Shown here piece by piece: positions 41,801 through 49,026 of a stretch of DNA of 62,491 bases. Source of the DNA: JBFXAF01 sp050184585 (GTDB lineage Bacteria; Pseudomonadota; Alphaproteobacteria; Rhizobiales; Rhizobiaceae); assembly GCA_050184585.1 (NCBI GenBank), contig JBFXAF010000015.1, positions 1-62,491 on the forward strand, written 5' to 3'. How positions within the stretch are numbered: position 1 is the stretch's first letter; each line of letters starts with the position of its first letter. Made by a program: the position numbers and the translations under genes. The notes below the pieces were generated by a model that made no database searches, was not told the origin of the DNA, and was given only the letters and a program-made list of their open reading frames with translations.

Positions 41801-44400
41801 GCGAACGCCGCGTCCTGCGCGAATGACGTGAAATGTCCCGACGCCGTGACCTCGGGGTCGCGCGGCAGGAAGGAATGGATGAGGTCGAACGTCAGTCCGA
41901 AGAAGACGCTGAGGATCAGCAGCGCCTGGAACTGAACCGCCAGCGAGAAAGGCAGCAGGGTCCAGCCGGCGACCGAGGCGAGAACCCAGAAGATGGGCGT
42001 CAACGACCGGCGCAGATTGTCGAGCATCTTCCAGCGCGACAGCGCCGGCACGCCCGAACCCGGCGCGAAGATCCACGGCAGCAACTGCCAGTCGCCGCGG
42101 GTCCAGCGATGGTGGCGCGAGACGTCGACCGAGTAGCGGGTCGGATAATCCTCGACGAGTTCCACGTCCGAGGCGAGCGCCGAGCGCGCATAGGCGCCCT
42201 CGATCAGGTCGTGGCTGAGCACGGCGTTCTCGGGGATGCGCCCCTCCAGGGCCACCTCCATCGCGTCGACGTCGTAGAGACCCTTGCCGGTGAAGCTGCC
42301 GTCGCCGAACAGGTCCTGATAGACGTCGGAGACCGCGAAGACATAGGGATCCATGCCCCGGTTCGACGAGAACACCCGCTGGAAGAAGGAGGCTTCGTCG
42401 CCCGTCGTCAGCGAGGCCGTGACGCGTGGTTGGAGGATCGCATGGCCGGCGGTCAGGCGCCCCGTCTTCGCATCGAACGCCGGCCGGTTGAGCGGATGGT
42501 TGAGCTTGCCGGCGAGCTTTGCCACGGCGCCGCGTGTCATGCGGGTGTCGGCGTCGACCGTCATGACGTAGCGCACGTTCTCGGGCAGCGGTCTGTCCGG
42601 GGCGAGGAAGGTCGTGTCCCGGTCGCCGCGCAGCAATCCGTTCAGCTCGGTCAGCTTTCCGCGCTTTCGCTCCCAGCCCATCCAGCAGCCTTCCGCGTCG
42701 TTCCAGAGCCGCCTGCGGTGGAGCAGATGGAAGCGCGGCGCCGCCTCGCGCGGATAGGATGCGTTGAGGTCCGCCAGCCTCTTTCTCGCAAAGTCGAGCA
42801 GTTCGACATCCGCGGGGCTCTGCTCCGACGATGAATCCGGCCAGTCCGAAAGGAGTGCGAAATGCAGGTCGCCATGCATGTTGGCGAGATAGTGGATCTC
42901 GAGGTTGCGCAGCGCGTCCTCGACATCGTCGCGCGAGCCTATCAGGGTCGGCGCGACGACCAGCGTGCGCGCCGCCTCGGGTGGTCCCTCCTTGTACTCG
43001 AAGCCCACGAGGCGGTCCGGTTTGACGAGCAGCGACACCAGCGTGTTGAAGAATGCATAGGCTGCCTCCGTCAGGGGCAGGGCCGAGAGCGCGGCGAGCA
43101 GGGCGAGCCTCCAGCCGGACAGGCCGGCGCTGGCCAGGCCGCCGGCCACCACGCCGACGAACAGCGCTGAAAGCACGGCGACCGGGCCGGCGATGCCGAC
43201 CCAGCCGAGCTTGCGCCAGAACCGGTATGTCCGCTGCGTGATCGGTGCCGCGTAGCCGAGCGACGCCTCGAAGGTGAGGCGATCCGGACCGGCAAGCACG
43301 AATCCGATGTCCTTGCCGTCGGCTGCGGCTTGTTCGATCGCCGCCGTCGCGACATCGCTTTCGCTCTTGCCCGAGCGCTTGGCGATCTCCTCGATCGCGC
43401 GCCTGTACTGATCCCGCGAGGAGAAGTCGAGCGCCTGGAAGTTGGTGGCGTTCCTGAGCATCGCGTCGATGCGGGACGCGCCCTCGAAGAAGGCCGTCCA
43501 GTCGATGTCGTTGATGAGGCGCAGCCCCCTGACGATGTTGCCGGTGGTGACGTTGCCGGTCGACAGCGTGGCGTGCTCCGCAAGGGTGATCTCCTCCGCG
43601 TCGCTTCCGGATCCCTCCAGCTCCGCTTCCAGCCAGGCAAGTGATCGCCCGGTGCTGCGTGATCCGTCCCGGAGCCGGAACAGCAGTTGCGTGGCGAAGG
43701 TGGTGTCGCGTGCGTGCGACCTGTGGCTTTCGAGGGTCTGGAGGTCGTCGTCGCCGGTCGGGGCGGCCAGGATGCGGTCCGCCACGTCGTTTGCCGTCTT
43801 GCGCATCCGCCGCGCCCTGTCGACGCGAAGCGCCAGGCGCCTGAGGTTCTCGACCAGCACGAAGCGCAGCACCGAGGGAAGCGCCCAGAGCTCGCCGATC
43901 TTCAGCGGTTCGCTTTCCTGGAAGCCTTCCACGATCGCCTCGAAGGCGGCGAGCGACACCAGACTGTCCGAATGCGCGACATAGGCCCAGGCGATGGCCA
44001 GAACGCGCGGCACGCGTTCCCCCGTGGGCAGCGTCACCGAAGGCAGCCGGCTGTAGAAGCGTCTTGGCAGATCGCGGCGGATCTGCAGGATCGCATCCTC
44101 GATCAGATAGTGGTTGTCGAGCAGCCAGTTCGCCGCCGGGGTGATGATCTGGCCTTCGGCCTGCGCGACCGTCGTCGACTTCACGACGGCCAGGATCGCG
44201 CGCGCGTTCTCATGGGTTCGCGAGCGGACGTCGAAGGCGCGAATGCCGATCGCCGAACCCAGGTCTCCCGACGCGATGGCCGCGCCAAGGCGACGCAGAT
44301 TGGCTTCGTGGGAGAATGCCGCCCTGATGGGGGCCTCGACAGGACCCGGCACCGGCAAGGACGGTGGGCGCAGCCGGGCCGGATCGGTCTGGATGTTCAT
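35869..44400 (-). CDS. ndvB: Cyclic beta-1,2-glucan synthase NdvB/ChvB
   Basis: Giant inner-membrane enzyme, 2843 aa from the ATG at 44400 (MNIQTDPARL; close to the S. meliloti NdvB length). It initiates, elongates and cyclises beta-1,2-glucan from UDP-glucose. The frame is open to 44544, but those extra 48 codons overlap the TGC repeats. The GT84 glycosyltransferase region carries Asp616-Ala-Asp618 (VMTVDADTRM) and GMDPYVFAVSDVYQDLFGDGSFTGKG. Membrane helices lie at about 420-480 and 830-1000. The C-terminal third is GH94-like (cellobiose-phosphorylase type), with Asp2521 in LGGDWNDGMNNVG, and sets ring size. galU is divergent and ndvA downstream, so the whole supply-synthesis-export route is local. 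Confidence 0.96.
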   Translation of the reverse strand: MNIQTDPARLRPPSLPVPGPVEAPIRAAFSHEANLRRLGAAIASGDLGSAIGIRAFDVRSRTHENARAILAVVKSTTVAQAEGQIITPAANWLLDNHYLIEDAILQIRRDLPRRFYSRLPSVTLPTGERVPRVLAIAWAYVAHSDSLVSLAAFEAIVEGFQESEPLKIGELWALPSVLRFVLVENLRRLALRVDRARRMRKTANDVADRILAAPTGDDDLQTLESHRSHARDTTFATQLLFRLRDGSRSTGRSLAWLEAELEGSGSDAEEITLAEHATLSTGNVTTGNIVRGLRLINDIDWTAFFEGASRIDAMLRNATNFQALDFSSRDQYRRAIEEIAKRSGKSESDVATAAIEQAAADGKDIGFVLAGPDRLTFEASLGYAAPITQRTYRFWRKLGWVGIAGPVAVLSALFVGVVAGGLASAGLSGWRLALLAALSALPLTEAAYAFFNTLVSLLVKPDRLVGFEYKEGPPEAARTLVVAPTLIGSRDDVEDALRNLEIHYLANMHGDLHFALLSDWPDSSSEQSPADVELLDFARKRLADLNASYPREAAPRFHLLHRRRLWNDAEGCWMGWERKRGKLTELNGLLRGDRDTTFLAPDRPLPENVRYVMTVDADTRMTRGAVAKLAGKLNHPLNRPAFDAKTGRLTAGHAILQPRVTASLTTGDEASFFQRVFSSNRGMDPYVFAVSDVYQDLFGDGSFTGKGLYDVDAMEVALEGRIPENAVLSHDLIEGAYARSALASDVELVEDYPTRYSVDVSRHHRWTRGDWQLLPWIFAPGSGVPALSRWKMLDNLRRSLTPIFWVLASVAGWTLLPFSLAVQFQALLILSVFFGLTFDLIHSFLPRDPEVTASGHFTSFAQDAAFASAQVALRITFAAHTAWSMADAIVRTVHRMFFSRRKLLEWRTASQAARNGANTVGGYYAMMWNAPLIAAIGLGLPVVAQSSGAWVGGFFALLWAASPAIAHFVSRSAETEDRLDVAPDDAVTLRAVARRTWLYFETFVTAEHHHLPPDNFQETPTPVVAPRTSPTNIGVYLLSVISARDFGWIGLDQAARRLEDTVGTLEHMERFRGHFFNWYETHTLRPLLPHYISAVDSGNLAGHLIAVSAACSNWAQAPAAHLQGDFVGIVDTARILGQTLEALPDDRRALRPLRKRLEERITGMHRAVATLRAEPETSAIRTINLTVLAGDISKLAKAIDDETGSQKSADLALWAEKLSACCEAHFSDSHADTAAAEALRLRLLGLARRARQIAFDMDFSFLMRQDRKLLSIGYRVAEHQLDEACYDLLASEARLTSLFAIAKGDLPTEHWFRLGRPVTEIGFRGALVSWSGSMFEYLMPPLVMKEPQGGILNQTSRLIVRKQISYGRAKRIPWGISESAYNARDREMTYQYTNFGVPGLGLKRGLAQNLVVAPYATILAAQFDPTAAVTNLMRLKAIGAMGRYGFHDAVDYTPARLPSGATRAVVHNYMAHHHGMSIVAIANVVFEGRMRDRFHSDPVIEAAELLLQEKAPRNIPATQIRAEAGERVQPAEAEASPDSRLVLDPARAIPAVNVMSNGHYSVMVSSTGAGSSRLDEQAVTRWAADPTEDRLGTFIFLRDAESGAWWSGTSEPRQAPGEVAEALFRDDIATFVKTVGMLRSQIEVVVMSEGQGEARRVTLWNDADSDRHIELTSFAELVLAPEASDTAHPAFSKMFVRTAIEDDGRVVRAWRRPRKPGEPAMHLAHFITTGPGVTRAFEAETDRRAFLGRGRSIVNAAAFDPGARLAGGQGDVLDPVMAVRCRVRVPAGKKVAVTFWTMVGSDREQLDETIQRCGHSESFQRQAMMAWTRSQVQTRHVGLSLAEAAGVQRLARYLVYPDAGLRAAPEILAEGLGPQSALWPASISGDFPILALRIGDVADLEIVASALRMQEYLRARGLLFDLVVVNEQASSYVQDLQQAVEFLCDSSRHRGRELGPRQHIFAVRRDLMDAATYRTLLGSARVVLHTRNGKILEQIERAEGAASAARVEQRRAGGETGTEQGGRLPERPGAGMVPPSGEDLAFWNGIGGFADGGREYVVRVAGEDTTPQPWINVIANPAFGFHTSAEGASFTWSRNSRDFQLTPWSNDPVTNRPGEGIFVHDLGTGASFSPFAALLRDPTATYEARHRPGQSTFTVQHGQLELVATQLVDEDDPVKLTRLTVRNRGERPIRLRVYAYAEWVLGTSRSRSATMIVPGFDRDTGTATATNPYSLDFGDRVAFLASDVAPDSATADRGEFLGMGGSVDRPMAVTGGRPLSGAFEAGRDPCAALCRDIEVEPGHESQMIFLLGDAGSAAEAVQTVLKHRGRDFDDRIAANRATWDRFSGTLQVETPDPAFDAIVNTWLPYQSLACRIRARSAFYQASGAFGFRDQLQDTLALMLHDPALARAQVLNAAGRQFREGDVQHWWLPRTGAGVRTLISDDVVWLGYGTHRYIEATGDRAILDEPIAFIEGAPLAKGEHDSFSTPTASQETAPLYEHCARALDLAIARTAPSGLPLILGGDWNDGMNNVGVEGRGDSVWLGWFLLKTLRDFSRIAEDRGDATRAKKWARHADKLKKAVEANAWDGQWYRRGSYDDGSPLGSSASDECRIDSIAQSWSVLSGEGDPLRSQTAMTSAAATLVDSDTMIIKLFDPPFEKTAREPGYIKSYPPGVRENGGQYTHAATWFVYALAEMGSAEEAWRAFSLLNPVNHAIDRAAVERYRVEPYVVAADVYAGDKAGRGGWTWYTGSAGWLYRTAVEAILGIRREAERIVLKPCIPAHWEGFKATLRLGDATYRISVSRGAAHSITCDGTSVDGGVPIFVDGDHDVSLVIGSEPPSTNSPAS

Positions 44401-44480
44401 GTCGGGCGGATGTCCGTGGTCGCAGAAAGGGTAAACCCTTAAACCGGTTCGAGACGCTTCGGTTCCACCCTTGGCCGCCC

Positions 44481-44555
44481 TTGCGGCAACAAGTTTTGTT
44501 GCAGTGCGCAACAGACATTTGTTGCAGCGCAAAACGATTTTCATTGCAGCGCAAA
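44481..44555. promoter_or_regulatory. Array of TGC-rich dyads in the ndvB-galU divergent region
   Basis: Three copies of a TTGCAG-(Y)GC-(G)CAA dyad begin at 44499, 44522 and 44544, spaced 23 and 22 bp, i.e. on one face of the helix. A partial fourth (ttgcggcaa) is at 44481. They lie 80-145 bp upstream of both divergent starts. A related dyad precedes ndvA. The arrangement looks like cooperative operator sites for one regulator; PhaR-like TGC-rich sites are the closest resemblance I know. Confidence 0.55.
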
Positions 44556-44629
44556 GGAACCCCTGCGCTATCAGCCCGTTTCATCGCGGTCGCCCCACAT
44601 TCCCATACGCGATCCTGGAGCCAGTTCCG

Positions 44630-45508
44630 ATGTACCCATCAATTCGCAAGGCGGTCATTCCGGCGGCCGGTTTCGGCACGCGCATGCTTCCGGCGACCAA
44701 GAGCGTGCCGAAGGAGATGCTTCCGGTCGTCGATCGCCCGGTCATCGACTACATCGTCGAGGAGGCGTTTCGGTCGGGGATCGAACATGTTGTCATCGTC
44801 ACAGGTCGGATGAAATCCTCGATCGAGGACCATTTCGACCGCTCGGTCGAACTCGACATGTCGCTGCGCAGGAACGGCAAGGTCTCGCTGGCCGATAGCT
44901 TGTCCTCCCGCACGCCTGGCGCCGGTGCGATTTCCTTCGTGCGCCAGCAGGATGCCCGTGGCCTCGGCCACGCCGTCTGGACGGCGCGCCACATCATCGG
45001 CGACGAACCATTCGCCGTGTTGCTGCCCGACATGTTGATGGCGAGCGACGAGCCCTGCCTCGCGGGAATGGTGCAGCTCTACGGGAAGCATGGCGGCAAT
45101 GTGCTGGCCGTCGAGAAATGCCGTCCGGAGGACGCCCACAAGTTCGGCATCGTGTCGCTTCATCCGACCGCCGACGGTCCGGTGGTCGATGCGCTGATCG
45201 AGAAGCCGGCGCCCGGAACCGCGCCTTCGAACCTCTTCATCTCCGGGCGCTACATCCTCCAGCCCGAAATCTTCGGCCTGCTGGAGAACCAGGCTCCCGG
45301 CAAGGGCGGAGAGATCCAGCTCACCGATGCGCTGATCGGCCTGATGAAGGGTTCCACCATCCGCCCGTTCGTCTATTCGGGTTCGACCTTCGACTGCGGC
45401 TCGCCGCCCGGCTTCGTCAACGCCAACCTTCACATGGCGCTGAAGCGACCGGAAATCGCGTCCGAACTGGTCTTCCCCGCGCAGGCTGAAGCCCGCAGCG
45501 CCGCTTGA
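44630..45508 (+). CDS. galU: UTP-glucose-1-phosphate uridylyltransferase
   Basis: Makes UDP-glucose from UTP and glucose-1-phosphate, the donor used by NdvB and for other envelope sugars. 292 aa from the ATG at 44630, with CTGGAG about 9 bases upstream. The nucleotidyltransferase signature AVIPAAGFGTRMLPATKSVPKEMLPV is at residues ~8-33. The UDP-glucose/Mg region (FAVLLPDMLM, then LIEKPAP and SNLFISGRYIL) is intact. It is divergent from ndvB across the TGC repeat array. Its stop is followed after 56 bp by the apparent end of the Tn7-like transposon, whose insertion leaves the gene intact. Confidence 0.96.
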   Translation: MYPSIRKAVIPAAGFGTRMLPATKSVPKEMLPVVDRPVIDYIVEEAFRSGIEHVVIVTGRMKSSIEDHFDRSVELDMSLRRNGKVSLADSLSSRTPGAGAISFVRQQDARGLGHAVWTARHIIGDEPFAVLLPDMLMASDEPCLAGMVQLYGKHGGNVLAVEKCRPEDAHKFGIVSLHPTADGPVVDALIEKPAPGTAPSNLFISGRYILQPEIFGLLENQAPGKGGEIQLTDALIGLMKGSTIRPFVYSGSTFDCGSPPGFVNANLHMALKRPEIASELVFPAQAEARSAA

Positions 45509-45564
45509 GGCGCCGACGGTTGCGTCGCCACACACTGACTGCACGCGCGAAGCGAACTGCCATA

Positions 45565-45659
45565 TGTGTAGAGACAAGTTCTGAGCGATTCAGCTAAGTG
45601 CTTGAAATCAAAAGACCTGCCAAATTGCCGCGATTCAGCCGCCAAACAAATGCGATTCA
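45565..45659. mobile_element. Left terminal region of the Tn7-like transposon (TGT end plus three TnsB-type repeats)
   Basis: The sequence TGTGTAGAGACAAG at 45565 has the TGT-N5-GACAA form of Tn7-like ends. Three repeats of G(A/C)CAA-N6/7-GCGATTCA follow at 45573-45592, 45619-45637 and 45641-45659, the last two starting 22 bp apart, as expected of TnsB binding sites. The matching opposite end was not found; a weak TGT-N5-CACAA lies at 53185-53197 (minus) but without the same repeats. Confidence 0.6.
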
Positions 45660-45699
45660 AACGCCTAATGCGGCGTCTATCAAGCCCTACACAGTGCAC

Positions 45700-45726
45700 A
45701 AAAAAACCCGGGGCATCAGCCCCAGG
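45700..45726 (-). terminator. Rho-independent terminator after tniQ
   Basis: Read on the minus strand, an 8-bp stem with one T-G wobble (CCTGGGGC / GCCCCGGG) closes on a TGAT loop and runs straight into seven T. It lies about 30 bp past the tniQ stop, so it should end the transposition-gene transcript inside the transposon end. Confidence 0.8.
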
Positions 45727-45756
45727 CTACTATCCTTGTAGTTGTTGAAAAAGCGA

Positions 45757-47775
45757 TTAACCGCCGGCTGCGCCAACCTGCTCGGCGCTATCGCCGCCAA
45801 GTCTCAGTCGCGCTTGTCGAAGGACGTCGCTCCTCCGCCAGACGCGCCTCATTTTGTATGTCGTTGTGTAGGCCGGCTGGAGGCCCGAATTCGACAAGGT
45901 GCTTGAGGCATCCCAGTCAGCGAGATCTTCGCGACCGCTGAGGAGGCGGGCAGCCTCGCTGCTCATGACGAACTCGTCATGAAACATCTGCACCTCCTGA
46001 AGCGTGGGCCGCGGGCTCAGAATACCATCCTGAATAAGGGCGTAGACTGACGGAGTTGGAATGTCGAGAAGGAAGCCGATGTCAGCACGCGTCAGAGGGG
46101 GAAAGTCCATGGGTTCAGGCCATGGCAGCGCCTCGGCAGAAATGCGTGAAATATCATCCTTTGCGATGCAATACCCTGCGAGTGGAGCTTGTCCGGCATC
46201 ACGCGAGAAGAGGTGAAGCTGCCCCTCTAGGACTCCGGAAAAAATTCCCGGCCAAGGGTTCTTCCATGGCGAGCCGGCTAGCACGGCTGCTCGACGCAGG
46301 GCAACAAGATCGGTCCGCCCCTGAACTGGCTCCGCACGCGTGCTTAGTGTGTCAAGCAGGCCCTCGACAGATTGCTTTACGAAGTAGCAACCCGGGGCAA
46401 AGCCACCCGGATTGGTCGCTTCTCGCAACACCCCCGCAGTGACCAGGCTGTGAAGGACGGCGACAGGCAATCCGAGTGTCTTTGAGGCCGATGGGGCTGG
46501 CATCAGGTCTTCTCTTGCCTTCAGCACTGCTTCGACTTCTGTTCGTGAGACCAGGATAGGTGCCCTCTCCGCAGTTCCTGCTCGGCGCGCTGAAATCGTA
46601 TGGTCGCCCACCAACCTCCTCATCGTTTTCCGGCTGAGACGAATTCGTTTGGATGCCTGTTCGATCGTCAGCAGGTCTTCACGATAGAGGTTCTCCTTTC
46701 GACGAACCATTGTGTGCCCCGTCGCCGTTTCACGCATGTCTTGCTCAAGCGCTTTTCTTGATTCTTCGCGCAGGCCCGGTTCGATGTGAGGGTCTTGTCT
46801 GAGCGCGAGTAAGGCACCCAACTCCTTCTTTATCCCAAAGTGCCCTTTCCGGAGATACGCATTTACCCGCGCAAGCGATGTCAGCCGATCAAAACCCCTC
46901 GGCCACGACAGGACGGTCCTTCCGGCGAGCGCCAGCACCTCAGGTGTGAAGCGGGAGTAATCCTGCCGCGCGGCTGGCCTCGGCAGAAATGCAGTGACCT
47001 TTGCCGGATCAGCCGTGATCCCGCAGGCGAGCGCGATAACGAACTCAAACAAGTCGCCTCTGGAATAGGGTTCAAGCGCGTGAGGGATCGCCGGTCGAAA
47101 TCGGGCCCGCACTTCGGGATTGGGGTCTACCAATCCGGTCACGAAATCAAGCGCCTCAACGTCTTCGACTTCAACGACGGGCTGCGGGAAGTCCCGAAAG
47201 TCCACCTTGCTTCGGACAAACCCCTCGCCGTCTTCGCCCAAGCAGACGCCGCAGCAGTTCACGCCATAACTCAGACCGTATGACAGCCAACTTCCACACT
47301 CCGGGCACTTGTCGAGGAGGCATTCCTTCGTCTCGGGGTCGAAAGAGAAGACCTTCACAGACCAGATGGCACGCGCGTGGTTGGAGCGACGCAGTGCCAT
47401 GGGGGAAACCCGGCGCCTCAGCACTTCGCGATGAGCGATGCGCATAGGCGTGTCGAAGAACATGTGCCAACCCGGTCGCCCAAAAACGGGCTCGTAGACC
47501 AGCTCAACGATGGTTTCCTTCCCGCCAGCTACGCCTAGCGTGCGGGACAGCTCCTCCTCATGTCCGATGGCATTGGTGGCAACTCCGGCCGCGTAGCGTC
47601 CGGAAAGCCCTGAGACGAGCAAGATGGTACTTGTGGCGGTGTAGGAATTCACGGAAGCCGCTCGCAGCACCAAATCAGGGAGCCCCTCACCGGGTTGTGG
47701 GGAGACCGGTATGACGAGCGGCCGCCCCGGCGATACGGCTGGAAATGTGTCGAGGTAGCTGGGTTTCGTGCTCAT
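45757..47775 (-). CDS. tniQ: TniQ/TnsD-family target-site selector of Tn7-like transposon
   Basis: Target-selection protein, 672 aa. The N-terminal TniQ domain (about residues 1-190) includes GRPGWHMFFDTPMRIAHREVLRRRVSPMALRR. A zinc-finger-like cluster around residues 150-175 has CPEC and, further on, CCGVC. The long C-terminal part has helix-turn-helix elements (LTIEQASKRIRLSRKTMRRLVGD at ~370; repeated MerR-like stretches further on). That length is nearer TnsD (sequence-specific) than short TniQ proteins. Its ATG overlaps the tniB stop. The element sits just past galU, so the galU 3' end is a possible recognition site (inference). Confidence 0.85.
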   Translation of the reverse strand: MSTKPSYLDTFPAVSPGRPLVIPVSPQPGEGLPDLVLRAASVNSYTATSTILLVSGLSGRYAAGVATNAIGHEEELSRTLGVAGGKETIVELVYEPVFGRPGWHMFFDTPMRIAHREVLRRRVSPMALRRSNHARAIWSVKVFSFDPETKECLLDKCPECGSWLSYGLSYGVNCCGVCLGEDGEGFVRSKVDFRDFPQPVVEVEDVEALDFVTGLVDPNPEVRARFRPAIPHALEPYSRGDLFEFVIALACGITADPAKVTAFLPRPAARQDYSRFTPEVLALAGRTVLSWPRGFDRLTSLARVNAYLRKGHFGIKKELGALLALRQDPHIEPGLREESRKALEQDMRETATGHTMVRRKENLYREDLLTIEQASKRIRLSRKTMRRLVGDHTISARRAGTAERAPILVSRTEVEAVLKAREDLMPAPSASKTLGLPVAVLHSLVTAGVLREATNPGGFAPGCYFVKQSVEGLLDTLSTRAEPVQGRTDLVALRRAAVLAGSPWKNPWPGIFSGVLEGQLHLFSRDAGQAPLAGYCIAKDDISRISAEALPWPEPMDFPPLTRADIGFLLDIPTPSVYALIQDGILSPRPTLQEVQMFHDEFVMSSEAARLLSGREDLADWDASSTLSNSGLQPAYTTTYKMRRVWRRSDVLRQARLRLGGDSAEQVGAAGG

Positions 47776-48782
47776 GCTGCCGCCCTCACGTCCAGCGCCC
47801 GCAGGCCACTGCGAAACGGGTTGTGGTCGGTGATGTTCAGCGGGATCGCCCAGTCGTCGATAGCCTGTGATATGTGGTCCCTTGTCACCCTGGTCGCGTT
47901 CTCTTCCCGCGCGACGATAGCTGCGGCGAGAATGATGTTTGTTGCCATCCCGAGACGGCCGCCGGCAGCAGCATGGAGATACGGCGGGATGTCTCCGACG
48001 AGGAGGTTCGTCGTTTCCTCGAAAAGCCCGTGCTGCTGGAGCTTCAGACCCAACCGACCGATGTACTCAAAGAACGTGGATTTCTCGTTCTTGTCCGCGA
48101 GATCGAGCGCCGAAAAATCCAGCTCCTTGTAGCAGCGGGACGCAAGCTGAATATCGTTGAAGATGTGATGTCTTGCCTCGACGATGCCGATGAACATCAA
48201 GGGGACAAGTCCCTGGATAAGGAATGTCTTCAGTGTGTCGGTGACAGCAGTGCTATGGACAATCCCCGATCGACCGATCCAAGGCTGATTTTCCAATTGC
48301 GTAAAGCTGTCCGCGACATGCTGGATTTCATCGATGACGATGAGTTCCGTACCATGATGGCGGGCGAAATCATAAACACGCCGGAAAAGCGTCTGCGTTG
48401 TACCTCGCGGAGAGGCAGGGTCTCCGAAAGCGGCGAGGATATCGGTTGCCAGCCCCTTCATGCTCGCCTTCGCCGACAGTGTGACGTGAAGCACCAGCTT
48501 TTGCTGCCGGGCTATCTCTGCGCGGTCCATTTCGGCGGGGAACAGGCCGCGCGCGATGGCCTCGTCGACCACGCGCGACTCGATGTAGTAGCGAACGCTC
48601 ATGGACTTCCCAGACTGTGACGGGGCGAAGAGCGCGCCGAACTTCTGCGGCTGGCCGTTCGACGAGCGTTTAGACTCCCGCAGGTCGTCCATGAGTTGGT
48701 GGACCTTATCGAGCAAGGAATGCTTGATCCGCATCTTGCTGAATGCGTCGAGGATTTGTCCGTTGGTGGTTGCAATAGCCAT
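47772..48782 (-). CDS. tniB: TniB/TnsC-family AAA ATPase of Tn7-like transposon
   Basis: ATP-dependent transposition regulator that links the target selector to the transposase, ~336 aa. Walker A is APSQSGKS within FGALFAPSQSGKSMSVRYY and Walker B is LIVIDEIQHVADS. The ATG at 48782 is chosen because GGAGAG then sits at proper spacing; an ATG at 48788 directly abuts that site, and the frame stays open further upstream. It overlaps tniQ by 4 bases at its end and follows a small gene at its start. ATPase motifs look intact. Confidence 0.88.
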   Translation of the reverse strand: MAIATTNGQILDAFSKMRIKHSLLDKVHQLMDDLRESKRSSNGQPQKFGALFAPSQSGKSMSVRYYIESRVVDEAIARGLFPAEMDRAEIARQQKLVLHVTLSAKASMKGLATDILAAFGDPASPRGTTQTLFRRVYDFARHHGTELIVIDEIQHVADSFTQLENQPWIGRSGIVHSTAVTDTLKTFLIQGLVPLMFIGIVEARHHIFNDIQLASRCYKELDFSALDLADKNEKSTFFEYIGRLGLKLQQHGLFEETTNLLVGDIPPYLHAAAGGRLGMATNIILAAAIVAREENATRVTRDHISQAIDDWAIPLNITDHNPFRSGLRALDVRAAA

Positions 48783-48807
48783 GGTCATCTCTCCGTACGT
48801 TGAAAGT

Positions 48808-49002
48808 TCAGTCGCGGCCGAAGGCTGCAAGGACGGCCGCCGCTACGCTTGCCGGGGTCGCAGGCTCGTCCAGCACCACGTGAAGCGCCTGCCCCCGGGC
48901 GGCCGCCTTCTCCTCTTTGCGTGGTTCAGATGTTCGATACGCGACATGCATGTCGATTGACTCGTTGAGTCCATCCCCGTTCACTATCTTGTTGAATTTC
49001 AT
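48808..49002 (-). CDS. Small protein between tniA and tniB, unknown function
   Basis: A 64-aa frame with a strong ribosome binding site (GTGGAGGAAAAGTC before the ATG) lies between tniA (24 bp upstream) and tniB (25 bp downstream). The sequence is polar with a charged middle (SEPRKEEKAAARGQ) and an Ala-rich C-terminal helix (PASVAAAVLAAFGRD). I recognise no family. The tail resembles the extreme C-terminus of the tniA product (TEADALLAALAADLD), which may reflect a shared binding peptide for TniB/TnsC. Spacing and SD make it likely to be translated. Confidence 0.6.
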   Translation of the reverse strand: MKFNKIVNGDGLNESIDMHVAYRTSEPRKEEKAAARGQALHVVLDEPATPASVAAAVLAAFGRD

Positions 49003-49026
49003 GACTTTTCCTCCACTGGTTGAAGT

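Noticed and set aside
44401..44544. 48-codon N-terminal extension of ndvB
   Set aside because: It covers the TGC operator-like repeats and the ATG at 44400 gives the normal family length.
45585..45659. Short spaced repeats as a possible CRISPR array
   Set aside because: Repeat units are only 8 bp identical, spacing is 22-45 bp, and they sit at a transposon end next to tniQ, which explains them as TnsB sites.
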